Assembly: GCF_009904055.1 (NCBI RefSeq)
Contig: NZ_WYDP01000012.1
Location: forward strand, 62,001-126,000
Source: Rubellimicrobium sp. CFH 75288
GTDB taxonomy: Bacteria; Pseudomonadota; Alphaproteobacteria; Rhodobacterales; Rhodobacteraceae
Direction of reading: 5' to 3'
Length of the DNA stretch: 64,000 nucleotides
Part shown: in pieces, positions 16,814 to 26,451 of the stretch
Position numbering within the stretch: position 1 is the first letter of the stretch
Layout of the letters: the number at the start of each line of letters is the position of its first letter
Program-made: the position numbers and the translations under genes
Notes under the pieces: generated by a model
Databases searched by the model: none
Told to the model about the DNA's origin: nothing
Seen by the model: only the letters and a program-made list of their open reading frames with translations

Positions 16814-17617
16814 ATGCGCGACCTGCCCGCTTCCCTCGATGTGCCCGGCCGCCCCGCCGCGGTGCCGCCACCCGCCGCCCTGCGGATGCGGGCCGAGCCG
16901 GTGCCGGCCGCGTCCCGCCGGCCTGCGCCGCTCATGCGCCGGGTGGAGATCGCCGCCCTGCGCCCCGATGGCTCGGTGGACAGCGGCCCGCGCCTCCTGC
17001 CCGCCCTCCTGCCCTTCGAGGAACCCTTCGCCGCCTTCGCCCGCGGAACGGTCCTTGCCACGGAGCACGGTCCCGTGGCCGTGGAGGACCTGCGACCCGG
17101 CCAGCGGCTTCGCACCGCCTCGGGAGCGCTGCGGCCGATCTTGTGGTGGGGCGCCACGCTGATCGTGCCCGGCGCGCCCGGCCAGTCGCCCGAGATGACG
17201 CGCCTCGTGCGCATCGCCGCCGGGGCGCTGGGCCTCGCGCGGCCCGAACACGACCTCGTCCTCGGCCCGCTCGCCCGTGTGGTGCTGCGCCGCCCCGGCA
17301 TCCGGGAGATCACGGGCTGCCCCGAGGCGACGGTGCCTGCCATCGACCTGGCCGACGGCGAGGGGGTGATCGCCATCGCCCCCCCCGCCCCCGCCCAGGT
17401 CTTCGGCCTCTGCCTCGCGGGACCCGAACGGCTGCTCGCGGACGGCATCGAGATCGAGAGCTACCATCCCGGCCCGCCCGCCGCCTTTCCGCTGCGCGGC
17501 GAGGCGCTCGATCTGCTCCTCGCCTGCTTTCCGGGCCGCGCCGACCTCGCCGCCTTCGGCCCGCCCGCCCTGCCGCGGCTGCGGCTCGGTTCCACGGGCC
17601 TGTTCGAGGCGGCCTAG
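16814..17617 (+). CDS. Hint-domain protein (Hedgehog/intein type)
   Basis: 267 residues. The middle contains a Hint_2-type fold: GTVLATEHGPVAVEDLRPGQRLRTASG begins it, and ARPEHDLVLGPLARVVL and SYHPGPPAAFPL follow. In inteins the first residue after the N-terminal splice site is Cys or Ser; here the corresponding motif begins FARGTVLAT with no Cys, so self-splicing is doubtful. Such stand-alone Hint proteins are common in Rhodobacteraceae, and their function is not known. No signal peptide. The stop shares CTAG with the stop of the converging Lrp gene. Confidence 0.75.
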   Translation: MRDLPASLDVPGRPAAVPPPAALRMRAEPVPAASRRPAPLMRRVEIAALRPDGSVDSGPRLLPALLPFEEPFAAFARGTVLATEHGPVAVEDLRPGQRLRTASGALRPILWWGATLIVPGAPGQSPEMTRLVRIAAGALGLARPEHDLVLGPLARVVLRRPGIREITGCPEATVPAIDLADGEGVIAIAPPAPAQVFGLCLAGPERLLADGIEIESYHPGPPAAFPLRGEALDLLLACFPGRADLAAFGPPALPRLRLGSTGLFEAA

Positions 17618-18135
17618 GCGCCCTCGGCTTCCCGCTCGGGCGTTGCCGTCCCCGGCGGGCCGCCCTCCTCCAGGGGCACCAGCGGCGCCTCCTTGGCCGA
17701 CCGGATGACCAAGCTCGTGCGCACGCTCGCCACATTGGGCGCAGGCGTGAGATGCTCGGTCAGAAAGGCCTGGAAGGCGGGCAGGTCGGGTGCCACGCAG
17801 CGCAGCAGGAAATCCGTCTCGCCGTTGAGCATGTGGCACTCGCGCACCAGCGGCCAGCCCTGCGCGGCCGCCTCGAAGGCGCGCAGATCCGCCTCCGCCT
17901 GGCTTCTCAGCCGCACCTGCGCCCAGACCTGCACCGCCCAGCCGAGCCGCGCCGCATCGAGCTGCGCGCGGTAGCCGCGGATATAGCCGGCCTCCTCCAG
18001 CGCGCGCACCCGGCGCAGGCAGGGCGGCGCGGACAGGCCGACCCGCCGCGCCAGCGCGACATTGCTGATCCGCCCTTCCGCCTGCAGCACCGCCAGGATG
18101 CGCCGGTCCGTCGCATCGAGCCATCCGCCGGGCAT
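17614..18135 (-). CDS. Lrp/AsnC family transcriptional regulator
   Basis: 173 residues. The N-terminal helix-turn-helix is DATDRRILAVLQAEGRISNVALARRVGLSAPPCLRRVRALEEAG (about 7-50), followed by the ligand-binding RAM domain (LVRECHMLNGETDFLLRCVAPDLPAFQAFL). Such proteins bind amino acids and control amino-acid metabolism genes. It is divergent from trxB, 154 bases apart; whether trxB is a target is unknown. A good promoter lies 40-68 bases upstream of the start. The C-terminal 20 residues are a variable tail. Confidence 0.9.
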   Translation of the reverse strand: MPGGWLDATDRRILAVLQAEGRISNVALARRVGLSAPPCLRRVRALEEAGYIRGYRAQLDAARLGWAVQVWAQVRLRSQAEADLRAFEAAAQGWPLVRECHMLNGETDFLLRCVAPDLPAFQAFLTEHLTPAPNVASVRTSLVIRSAKEAPLVPLEEGGPPGTATPEREAEGA

Positions 18136-18174
18136 CGCCCCTCCCTCCGCGCACCCGTCCGCCGCGCCGTGGCG

Positions 18175-19285
<1,111 letters not shown>

Positions 19286-19353
19286 CGCGCCCCGCCTCGC
19301 GCTCCGGCCTGCAAGGGGTTGATCGGCGCGGCGAATCATGGCCCCCTTGGACC

Positions 19354-20526
19354 ATGACGCCGAACCCGCCTTCCGGACACGCGCCAGCGGCGCCGGACGC
19401 CGACCGACACGCCCCCGCGCCGGAGGTCGTGCCGGGTGCCGTGCGGCCGCCGCTCCCGGGAGAGCCCGCGCCGTTCTTCACCCAGCGTTCGGCCGGCAAT
19501 CCGCGCTACTGCTTCGACGCCGCCGCCGGCCGCTGGCTCGTGCTGTGCTTCCTGCACAGCGCCGCCCATCCGGCCGCCCAGGCGGCGCTGGCGGCGGTCC
19601 AGGCGCGCCCGGACCTGTTCGACGACCGTTTCGCCGCCTTCTTCGCCGTCTCCACCGATCCGGCCGACGAGGAGTCGGGCCGCCTGTCGCAGCACCTGCC
19701 CGGCTACAGGGTTTTCTGGGATCTCGACCTGCTCGCCTCGCGCCTCTACGGCGCCGCCCGGGGCGAGCGGCGGCTCGGCCTCTGGGTGGTCATCGACCCC
19801 ACGATGCGGGTGGTCGAGAGCCTTCCCTTCCGCGCGGAGGACGGAGGCGCCGGCGCGGTCCTCGCCCTGCTCGACCGTCTGCCGCCGCCCGAGCGCTTTG
19901 CCGGCATGCCGCTCCAGGCGCCGGTTCTCGTGCTGCCGAGGGTGTTCGAGCCCGCGCTCTGCCGCCGGCTCATCGACCTCTACGAGGACCAGGGCGGCGA
20001 GCTGTCGGGGTTCATGCAGCAGGTCGGAGACCGGACCGTGGGGGTGAGCGATGCCCGCCACAAGGTGCGCCGCGACGTGCACGTGACCGATCCCGACCTC
20101 ACCGCCCTGCTGCGCGAGCGCATCCTGCGCCGCGTCGTGCCCGAGATCCTCAAGATCCACCAGTTCCGCGCCACGCGGATGGAACGCTACCTGGTGGCCT
20201 GCTACGACGCCGCCGAGGGCGGGCATTTCGCGCCCCACCGCGACAACACTACCGCCGGCACCGCCCATCGCCGCTTTGCCGTCTCCGTCAACCTCAACGA
20301 CGATTTCGAAGGGGGCGAGGTCTCCTTCCCGGAATACGGGCCGCGCGGATTCAAGGCGCCCGCAGGCGGAGCGGTCGTGTTCTCCTGCTCGCTGCTCCAT
20401 GCCGTGGGCCGCGTGACGGCCGGCAGGCGCTACGCCTTCCTGCCCTTCCTCTACGACGAGGAGGCCGCGCAGATCCGCAGCCGCAACGCGGCCGCCCTCG
20501 CTCCCGCCGGTCGCGCGCCGGGCTGA
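19354..20526 (+). CDS. Thioredoxin-fold plus prolyl 4-hydroxylase-type 2OG-Fe(II) oxygenase fusion
   Basis: 390 residues. About residues 40-180 resemble a peroxiredoxin/thioredoxin domain (RWLVLCFLHSAAHPAAQAAL, FFAVSTDPADE, GLWVVIDPTMRVV), but the place where a peroxidatic Cys would be reads HSAAHPA, so it looks inactive. Residues about 190-375 are a P4Hc domain: iron ligands H295 and D297 (FAPHRDN) and H349 (LLHAVGR), with an arginine near 359 (GRRYAF) for 2-oxoglutarate. It would hydroxylate a protein or small-molecule target, unknown. The ATG at 19354 follows the upstream trxB by 68 bases on the same strand. Confidence 0.82.
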   Translation: MTPNPPSGHAPAAPDADRHAPAPEVVPGAVRPPLPGEPAPFFTQRSAGNPRYCFDAAAGRWLVLCFLHSAAHPAAQAALAAVQARPDLFDDRFAAFFAVSTDPADEESGRLSQHLPGYRVFWDLDLLASRLYGAARGERRLGLWVVIDPTMRVVESLPFRAEDGGAGAVLALLDRLPPPERFAGMPLQAPVLVLPRVFEPALCRRLIDLYEDQGGELSGFMQQVGDRTVGVSDARHKVRRDVHVTDPDLTALLRERILRRVVPEILKIHQFRATRMERYLVACYDAAEGGHFAPHRDNTTAGTAHRRFAVSVNLNDDFEGGEVSFPEYGPRGFKAPAGGAVVFSCSLLHAVGRVTAGRRYAFLPFLYDEEAAQIRSRNAAALAPAGRAPG

Positions 20527-20587
20527 TCCCGCGCGGCAGGGACGTCACGCCGGACCGCGGCTCGCCCGCCGCCGAGACGGGCACCGC

Positions 20588-20616
20588 TTGCGGCGGCGCA
20601 GCAGCGGGTCTAGGGG
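20588..20616 (+). promoter_or_regulatory. Candidate sat promoter (TTGCGG-N17-TAGGGG)
   Basis: TTGCGG (20588-20593), 17 bases, TAGGGG (20611-20616), about 60 bases before the chosen ATG of the sulfate-activation gene. Confidence 0.55.
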
Positions 20617-20684
20617 GCTGGGCGACCCCGACCGTGCCAGACCTTCGAGCGCCCATGCTGCATCAGACCCCGGAATCCCGCCCC

Positions 20685-22397
20685 ATGCCCCTGTCCAACC
20701 TCGCGCCGATCCCCGAGCTCTACGTGTCCGCCGAATCCGCGCAGAAGCTCAAGGCCGAGGCCGGGACGCTGCCCTCCTGGGACCTGACGCCGCGCCAGAT
20801 CTGCGATCTCGAGCTGCTGATGAACGGCGGCTTCTTCCCGCTCAAGGGCTTCCTCGGGCAGGCCGACTACGAGGGTGTCGTCTCCTCCATGCGGCTGGCC
20901 GACGGCACGCTGTGGCCCATCCCCATCACGCTCGACGTCTCCGAGGCCTTCGCCGCCCGGATCGAGCCCGGCCAGGACATCGCCCTGCGCGACCAGGAGG
21001 GCGTGATCCTCGCCACCATGACGGTGACCGACAAGTGGACCCCCGACAAGGCGGCCGAGGCCGTGGGCGTGTTCGGCGCCGACGACATCGCCCATCCCGG
21101 CGTCAACTACCTGCGCCACCGCGCGGGCCCCGTCTATCTGGGCGGCCCCGTCACCGGCCTCGCGCCGCCCGTCCATTACGACTTCAAGGCCCGCCGCGAC
21201 ACGCCCAACGAACTCAGGGCCTTCTTCCGCAAGCTCGGCTGGCGCCGGATCGTCGCCTTCCAGACCCGCAACCCGCTGCATCGCGCGCATCAGGAACTGA
21301 CCTTCCGCGCCGCGCGCGAGGCGCAGGCCAATCTCCTCATCCATCCCGTCGTGGGCATGACCAAGCCCGGCGACGTGGACCACTTCACCCGCGTGCGCTG
21401 CTACGAGGCGGTGCTCTCCAAGTATCCCGCCGCCACCACGCATCTGTCGCTTCTCAACCTCGCCATGCGCATGGCCGGCCCGCGCGAGGCGCTCTGGCAC
21501 GCCATCATCCGGCGCAATCACGGCATGACCCACTTCATCGTCGGCCGCGACCATGCCGGCCCCGGCAAGAACAGCCAGGGAAAGGACTTCTACGACCCCT
21601 ACGCCGCGCAGGACCTCGTCGCCCGCCACCAGGACGAGGTCGGGATCGAGATGGTCCCCTTCAAGCAGATGGTCTATGTCCAGGAAAAGGCCCAGTACTT
21701 CCCCGTGGACGAGGTGCCCGAGGGCTGCACCACCCTCGACATCTCGGGCACCGAACTGCGCCGCCGCCTGCGCGAGGGGCTCGAGATCCCCGACTGGTTC
21801 TCCTTCCCCGAGGTGGTGGAGGAGCTCCGCCGCACCTCGCCGCCGCGCTCCAGGCAGGGCTTCACCGTGTTCTTCACCGGACTCTCGGGCTCGGGCAAGT
21901 CCACCATCGCCAACGCGCTCATGGTCAAGCTCATGGAGATGGGCGGCCGGCCGGTGACGCTGCTCGACGGCGACGTGGTGCGCAAGCACCTCAGCTCGGA
22001 GCTCGGCTTCTCCAAGGAGCACCGCGACATCAACATCAAGCGGATCGGCTATGTCGCGTCCGAGATCACCAAGAACGGCGGCATCGCGATCTGCGCGCCC
22101 ATCGCCCCCTACGCCGCCACGCGGGCCGAGGTGCGCGAGATGATCGAGCAGTACGGCGCCTTCGTCGAGGTGCATGTCGCCACCTCGCTCGAGGAATGCG
22201 AGCGGCGCGACCGCAAGGGCCTCTACAAGCTCGCGCGCGAGGGCAAGATCAAGGAATTCACCGGCATCTCCGACCCCTACGACGTCCCCGAGGCGCCCGA
22301 GCTGCGCGTGGACACGGAGGGGCAGGACGTGGATACCTGCGCCCACCAGGTCCTGCTCACGCTCGAGGGTCTGGGGCTTCTGAGCGCGCCGCGCTGA
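20685..22397 (+). CDS. Bifunctional sulfate adenylyltransferase/adenylylsulfate kinase
   Basis: 570 residues joining two steps of sulfate activation. The N-terminal ATP sulfurylase (about 1-385) makes APS from sulfate and ATP: QTRNPLHRAH (193-202) and GRDHAGPG are its active-site motifs. The C-terminal APS kinase makes PAPS: Walker A GLSGSGKS (399-406), LDGDVVRKHLS, and GISDPYDVPEAPEL. Such fusions occur in Rhodobacterales. Start MPLSNLAPIPELYVS matches relatives; an in-frame ATG at 20655 adds ten residues. It would feed cysteine synthesis or sulfation. A strong hairpin follows the stop. Confidence 0.93.
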   Translation: MPLSNLAPIPELYVSAESAQKLKAEAGTLPSWDLTPRQICDLELLMNGGFFPLKGFLGQADYEGVVSSMRLADGTLWPIPITLDVSEAFAARIEPGQDIALRDQEGVILATMTVTDKWTPDKAAEAVGVFGADDIAHPGVNYLRHRAGPVYLGGPVTGLAPPVHYDFKARRDTPNELRAFFRKLGWRRIVAFQTRNPLHRAHQELTFRAAREAQANLLIHPVVGMTKPGDVDHFTRVRCYEAVLSKYPAATTHLSLLNLAMRMAGPREALWHAIIRRNHGMTHFIVGRDHAGPGKNSQGKDFYDPYAAQDLVARHQDEVGIEMVPFKQMVYVQEKAQYFPVDEVPEGCTTLDISGTELRRRLREGLEIPDWFSFPEVVEELRRTSPPRSRQGFTVFFTGLSGSGKSTIANALMVKLMEMGGRPVTLLDGDVVRKHLSSELGFSKEHRDINIKRIGYVASEITKNGGIAICAPIAPYAATRAEVREMIEQYGAFVEVHVATSLEECERRDRKGLYKLAREGKIKEFTGISDPYDVPEAPELRVDTEGQDVDTCAHQVLLTLEGLGLLSAPR

Positions 22398-22407
22398 GCG
22401 GCGGCCT

Positions 22408-22429
22408 GCCGGGGGCGACGGCCCCCGGC
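22408..22429. terminator. Bidirectional hairpin between sat and cytochrome b561 genes
   Basis: Perfect stem GCCGGGGGC / GCCCCCGGC with a GACG loop, lying between convergent genes. No T tract. Confidence 0.6.
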
Positions 22430-22436
22430 CTCCGGC

Positions 22437-22958
22437 TCAGGTGCCGCCCGTGGGCCGGATCATCCGGCGGATCAGTCCGTCGCGCAGCACGAAATGGTGC
22501 AGGAGCGCGGCGCCCACATGGATCAGGACCAGCACCCAGAAGACCCAGATCAGGAGGCGGTGCAGATCGCCCGCCGCCGCCACGCCGCCGAACCAGGCCA
22601 CCGCCCCCAGGACCGGAATCGCCAGCAGGAGGGCATAGAAGGCCCAGTGGTTGATCGTGGCCAGGACCTTCAGCAGGCGGTGCGGCGAGTCGGGCGCCAC
22701 CTCCACCGGGCGGTTCAGGCGCGCGGCCAGGCGCGCGATCATCACCAGCAGGATCACGAGGCCGATCGCGGCATGCATGTAGGCCGGACCCCAGTTCGTG
22801 ACCTCCTCCCCGCGCAGGCTGGCGCGGAACACGTTAGCCATGGCGTCCCCGATCAGGGCATTGGCCACCACGAGGATCGCCACCGTCCAGTGCAGCGCGA
22901 TCTGCGTCGAGGAATAGCCGTGCTTCTTGGCGCGGTAGGGGGTATCGGTCTGTGCCAT
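22437..22958 (-). CDS. Cytochrome b561 family protein
   Basis: 173 residues with four predicted membrane helices of the prokaryotic b561 (CybB) family, a di-heme b-type cytochrome of the inner membrane that passes electrons from ubiquinol. Haem-ligand histidines are likely those in STQIALHWTVAILV (helix 1), YMHAAIGLVILL (helix 2), TINHWAFYALLL (helix 3) and ALLHHFVLRDGL (helix 4). The C-terminus LIRRMIRP is usual. Convergent with the sat gene; upstream 179 bases hold a terminator and no gene. Confidence 0.9.
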   Translation of the reverse strand: MAQTDTPYRAKKHGYSSTQIALHWTVAILVVANALIGDAMANVFRASLRGEEVTNWGPAYMHAAIGLVILLVMIARLAARLNRPVEVAPDSPHRLLKVLATINHWAFYALLLAIPVLGAVAWFGGVAAAGDLHRLLIWVFWVLVLIHVGAALLHHFVLRDGLIRRMIRPTGGT

Positions 22959-23107
22959 GGCCTTGGTCCGTCGCTGGCGGAGGCGGACGCCTCCCGTCTG
23001 CGGGGGCGCGGCGCGTCCCCTTCGGCACCTTACCTGTCGCGGCCGCGTGCTTCGTCAACGTGCCGGCGATGATGCACCACCCTCCGCCCGGCGGGAGGAG
23101 AGGCGCC

Positions 23108-23125
23108 GGGGGGCCTCAGCCCCCC
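23108..23125 (-). terminator. Terminator hairpin after DUF1150 gene
   Basis: GGGGGGC-CTCA-GCCCCCC, seven pairs, 13 bases past the stop of the hsp20-DUF1150 operon. Confidence 0.55.
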
Positions 23126-23137
23126 ATCGCTGCGACC

Positions 23138-23386
23138 TCAGTGCACCGTCACGGGCACCTTGTCGTGCTGACGCGCCAGCACGAAGGCCAGCCGCCGGTC
23201 GGCGACCAGGGCAAGCTGCTGGCCGTCCGAATCGTGGACGGCGAAGATCGTCTCGAGATCGCCCGCCTGCAGGCGGATGGGCTCGGGCAGCGACGCCACC
23301 GGCACCGGCTTGACATAGACCAGATCGGGAGAGAGCGCGCGGAGGTCCGGCCGCCGCCCCCTGTTCGTGTTCGCAGAACCGTTCAT
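23138..23386 (-). CDS. DUF1150 family protein
   Basis: 82 residues of the alphaproteobacterial DUF1150 family (DLVYVKPVPVASLPEP, VHDSDGQQLALVADRRLAFVLARQHD). Its function is not established, but it repeatedly sits directly after a small heat-shock protein gene. Here its ATG overlaps the hsp20 stop by four bases, so the two are co-translated under the RpoH-type promoter upstream. No signal peptide or membrane segment. Confidence 0.88.
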   Translation of the reverse strand: MNGSANTNRGRRPDLRALSPDLVYVKPVPVASLPEPIRLQAGDLETIFAVHDSDGQQLALVADRRLAFVLARQHDKVPVTVH

Positions 23387-23814
23387 TTGACCCCACTCTT
23401 CTTGATGGGGACGGTCTGGACGACCGTCTCCGGAACATGGCGGGTCAGATCGACGTGCAGCAGCCCGTTCTCCATGACCGCCTCTCCCACCTCGATGCCG
23501 TCGGCCAGCACGAAGCTCCGCTGGAACTGTCGGGCCGCGATCCCGCGGTGAAGAAAGATCCGCCCGTCGTCCGGCTCGGCCTGCCGCCCGCGGATCACGA
23601 GCTGGCGGTCCTCGACCGTGATGGCGAGGTCCCGCTCCGTGAACCCGGCCACGGCCAGCGTGATCCGATAGGACCGGTCCGAGGTCTGTTCGATGTTGTA
23701 GGGCGGATAGCCGTCGTTGCCCGACTTCGCCGTCCGTTCCACCAGGCGTTCGAGGCCTTCGAACCCCAAAAGGAACGGATGCGTTCCGAGGGTGAGCTTG
23801 GTCATCTGCGACAC
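23383..23814 (-). CDS. Small heat-shock protein Hsp20 family
   Basis: 143 residues, an IbpA-like small heat-shock chaperone that holds unfolding proteins for later refolding. N-terminus GTHPFLLGFEGLERLVERTAKSGNDGYPPYNIEQ is the class A alphaproteobacterial type. The alpha-crystallin domain runs from about 40 to 125 (AVAGFTERDLAITVEDRQLVIRG; ERSF-like loop RSFVLADGIEVGEAVMENGLLHVDL). A strong RpoH-type promoter lies upstream and a good ribosome site (AAAGGA) precedes the ATG. Followed by DUF1150 in a four-base overlap. Confidence 0.93.
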   Translation of the reverse strand: MSQMTKLTLGTHPFLLGFEGLERLVERTAKSGNDGYPPYNIEQTSDRSYRITLAVAGFTERDLAITVEDRQLVIRGRQAEPDDGRIFLHRGIAARQFQRSFVLADGIEVGEAVMENGLLHVDLTRHVPETVVQTVPIKKSGVK

Positions 23815-23874
23815 GTCCTTTCCGCGAAAGCGACCGTCAGCGCGGACCCCGGACTCGGGCGACCGCCTGTCGCG

Positions 23875-23904
23875 AATATGGGAGCGGCAGCCTTGTCCCG
23901 CAAG
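23875..23904 (-). promoter_or_regulatory. RpoH (sigma-32 type) promoter of hsp20
   Basis: Minus-strand CTTGCGG (23904-23898), 13 bases, then CTCCCATATT (23884-23875), a good fit to the heat-shock pattern CTTGnnn-N13-CyCCATnT. The leader to the hsp20 ATG would be about 55 bases. Confidence 0.7.
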
Positions 23905-23990
23905 GGCTTGGGCCTTCCCGCCGCAAAGCCGAGCGCCTATGGTGTCCGCGCCGGCGCGGCGCGCCGGCCGAACCGACGGGGCATGCCGCG

Positions 23991-24209
23991 ATGGTCCATC
24001 CGGCCACCATGGACGAAGCCGAGGTGCTTCGGGCTGAACTCGACGTGCTGCGCGGCCTTCACCGCGCCCTTGACGAGGAGATCCTCGCCCTCGAGGAACG
24101 CCCCGCCCGGGACATGCTCCTGATCCGCCGCAAGAAGAAGGAAAAGCTCGTGCTGCGCGACCGCATCCGCCTTCTCGAGGATCGCCTCCTGCCGGACATC
24201 ATCGCGTGA
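23991..24209 (+). CDS. YdcH family (DUF465) protein
   Basis: 72 residues, mostly one predicted coiled-coil hairpin ([51 protein letters not shown]). The DUF465/YdcH family is widespread in proteobacteria and has no known function. It overlaps purE (GTGA at its stop), so it is transcribed and probably translated with purE-purK. The start ATG at 23991 has a second in-frame ATG seven codons in that gives a more typical N-terminus ([11 protein letters not shown]). Confidence 0.82.
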   Translation: MVHPATMDEAEVLRAELDVLRGLHRALDEEILALEERPARDMLLIRRKKKEKLVLRDRIRLLEDRLLPDIIA

Positions 24210-24715
24210 CCGGCCCCTCCGCCGATCCGCCGCCCGCCGCCTCCCCGCTCGTCGGCGTGGTGATGGGCAGCCAGTCCGACTGGCCGACCATGCGGGGGGC
24301 CGCACAGGTTCTCGCCGAACTCGGAATCCCCCACGAGACCCGCATCGTCTCCGCCCACCGCACGCCCGACCGCCTCTGGAGCTACGGGGCCGAGGCCGCG
24401 GCGCGCGGCCTGCGGGTGATCGTGGCAGGCGCCGGCGGGGCCGCGCACCTGCCCGGCATGCTCGCCTCCAAGACCGCACTCCCCGTAATCGGCGTCCCGG
24501 TGGAGACGCGCGCCCTGGGCGGGCTCGACTCCCTCCTCTCCATCGTCCAGATGCCGCGCGGCTTCCCCGTCGCCACCGTGGCCATCGGCGGGGCCGCCAA
24601 TGCGGGCCTGCTCGCCGCCTCCATCCTCGCCCTCGCCGACCCCGCGCTCGCCGCCCGGCTGGCCGCCTGGCGCGCCGGCCTCGCGGCCTCCGTGACCGAG
24701 TCCCCCGTTGACTGA
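24206..24715 (+). CDS. purE: 5-(carboxyamino)imidazole ribonucleotide mutase
   Basis: 169 residues. PurE moves the carboxyl group of N5-CAIR to carbon 4 in purine synthesis. The class I signature is complete: [89 protein letters not shown]. The start is GTG at 24206, overlapping the YdcH stop. It overlaps purK by eight bases. PurE and PurK work in sequence. Confidence 0.95.
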   Translation: MTGPSADPPPAASPLVGVVMGSQSDWPTMRGAAQVLAELGIPHETRIVSAHRTPDRLWSYGAEAAARGLRVIVAGAGGAAHLPGMLASKTALPVIGVPVETRALGGLDSLLSIVQMPRGFPVATVAIGGAANAGLLAASILALADPALAARLAAWRAGLAASVTESPVD

Positions 24716-25778
24716 CCCCCTCGCCCCCGGCGCCGCGATCGGCATCCTCGGCGGCGGCCAGCTCGGCCGCATGCTCGCCATGGCCGCCGCCCGGCTCGGC
24801 CTGCGCACCCACATCCTCGACCCCGACCCCGCCGCTCCGGCCGCCCATTGCGCCGCCCGCTTCACCTGCGCCCCCTGGGACGACAGGGACGCGCTCGCCG
24901 GCTTCGCCGCCTCCGTCGCCGTCGTCACCTACGAGTTCGAGAACATCCCCCCCGCATCGCTCGACGCGATCGAGGCGCTGGCCCCCATCCGCCCGAACCG
25001 CCGCGCGCTGGCCACCTCGCGCGACCGCCTGGTCGAAAAGCGCTTCCTTGCGGATCTCGGCCTCGCCACCGCCCCCTTCGCCCCCGTGGACGACGCCGCC
25101 ACGCTCGCCGACGCGCTCGACCGGATCGGCACCCCCGCCATCCTCAAGACCCGCACGCTGGGCTACGACGGCAAGGGTCAGGTCCGGCTCTCCTCGCCCG
25201 GGGGCGCCGCGGACGCGCTTGCCGCCCTTCGCGGCGCCCCCGCCATCCTCGAGGGCTTCGTCCCCTTCGAGCGCGAGGTGTCCGTGATCGCCGCACGCGG
25301 CCTCGACGGCACCGTCTCCGCCTACGATCCCGGCGAGAACGTGCACGAGAACGGCATCCTCGCCACCACCACCGTGCCCGCCCGCATCCCGCCCGCGCTC
25401 GCCCAGGACGCGGTCCTGCTCGCCGGGCGCATCCTCAACGCGCTCGACTATGTGGGCGTCATGGGGGTCGAGCTGTTCGTCGCCCGGGGCCGCCTCCTCG
25501 TCAACGAGATCGCCCCCCGCGTCCACAATTCCGGCCACTGGACCGAGGCGGGCTGCACCATCGACCAGTTCGAGCAGCACGTCCGCGCCATCGCGGGCTG
25601 GCCCTTGGGCGACGGCACCCGCCACGCCTCCGTCCGCATGGAAAACCTCGTCGGCCCCGAAGGCATGGCCCGCCTTCCCGAACTGCTGCGCAGCGGCGGC
25701 CGTCTCCACCTCTACGGCAAGGCCGAGGCGCGACCGGGCCGCAAGATGGGCCATGTCAACCACCTCCTGCCCGGCTGA
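24708..25778 (+). CDS. purK: 5-(carboxyamino)imidazole ribonucleotide synthase
   Basis: 356 residues, an ATP-grasp enzyme making N5-CAIR from AIR, bicarbonate and ATP. Motifs: [86 protein letters not shown], and [18 protein letters not shown]. The start is TTG at 24708 inside the end of purE; no ATG is available in frame before the conserved nucleotide loop. Both genes share one mRNA. Confidence 0.95.
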   Translation: MTDPLAPGAAIGILGGGQLGRMLAMAAARLGLRTHILDPDPAAPAAHCAARFTCAPWDDRDALAGFAASVAVVTYEFENIPPASLDAIEALAPIRPNRRALATSRDRLVEKRFLADLGLATAPFAPVDDAATLADALDRIGTPAILKTRTLGYDGKGQVRLSSPGGAADALAALRGAPAILEGFVPFEREVSVIAARGLDGTVSAYDPGENVHENGILATTTVPARIPPALAQDAVLLAGRILNALDYVGVMGVELFVARGRLLVNEIAPRVHNSGHWTEAGCTIDQFEQHVRAIAGWPLGDGTRHASVRMENLVGPEGMARLPELLRSGGRLHLYGKAEARPGRKMGHVNHLLPG

Positions 25779-25782
25779 GCGC

Positions 25783-26223
25783 GTGCCGTCTCCCCGCCTC
25801 GCCGTCCGCGCGCTCCTCCTGCACGCCGACCGCCTCCTTCTCGTCAACGCCTATCCCGGACGCACCGACCTGTGGTGCCTGCCCGGCGGGGCCGTCCGCC
25901 CCCACGAATCGCTTCCCGACGCGCTGGCGCGCGAAGTGCACGAGGAGACCGGCCTCCGCGTCGCCGTGGGCGCCCCCCGCCTCGTCAACGAGTTCCACGA
26001 CCCCGCCCGCGCCTTCCACCAGGTCGAGATCGCCTTCCGCTGCACGCTCCTGTCGGGCGACCCGGACGGGCCGTGGTCCGACCCCGAGGGGATCGTCGCC
26101 CACCGGCTCTGGGCCAGCCGCGCCGATCTCGCGCGGCTCAACCACAAGCCCGACAGCCTCGCCGCCGCAGCCTGGGAGGACGGTCCCGCCCTCTACGACC
26201 CGCTCGAGCCGCTTCTGCCCTGA
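25783..26223 (+). CDS. NUDIX hydrolase
   Basis: 146 residues. The Nudix box is recognisable as GGAVRPHESLPDALAREVHEETGL, matching GX5EX7REUXEEXGU; the substrate (a nucleoside diphosphate derivative) cannot be read. The GTG at 25783 is four bases after the purK stop and gives VPSPRLAVRALLLHADRLLLV; an in-frame ATG at 25753 inside purK would add ten residues ([10 protein letters not shown]). It is the last gene of the ydcH-purE-purK unit, converging on recQ. Confidence 0.82.
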   Translation: MPSPRLAVRALLLHADRLLLVNAYPGRTDLWCLPGGAVRPHESLPDALAREVHEETGLRVAVGAPRLVNEFHDPARAFHQVEIAFRCTLLSGDPDGPWSDPEGIVAHRLWASRADLARLNHKPDSLAAAAWEDGPALYDPLEPLLP

Positions 26224-26230
26224 GCGCGCC

Positions 26231-26325
26231 GTTACGATCCGTTAACCACGACGGCCCAACCCGTTGATCCGACGGCCAAAGCCGGACGCAACACCACCGC
26301 GCGGTGGGGCAACGGATCGTTAACC
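26231..26325. repeat. Inverted TTAACC-flanked elements in a convergent gap
   Basis: ACGATCCGTT at 26234-26243 and its reverse complement AACGGATCGT at 26311-26320; each is followed by TTAACC or TAACC. The gap 26224-26451 lies between two convergent genes, where promoters are not expected. AACGGATCGTTAACC (26311-26325) recurs exactly at 46055-46069. No gene is seen in this gap; a weak GC-rich stem near 26408-26441 could terminate recQ. Confidence 0.45.
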
Positions 26326-26451
26326 CTTCCGTCGCATCCTCCGGCGCAGAGACATCCCTGCGCCCGAGACCTGCTGCCCATGCCCCGCCCTTCCGCCTGT
26401 CCGCCTGCCCCCCTTCCGGCCGCTCTCCTGCGGGCGGGGGGCGTCGTGGCG

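Noticed and set aside
16814-17617. Self-splicing intein
   Set aside because: The Hint fold lacks the N-terminal catalytic Cys or Ser and an HN-(C/S/T) end; no host protein is interrupted.
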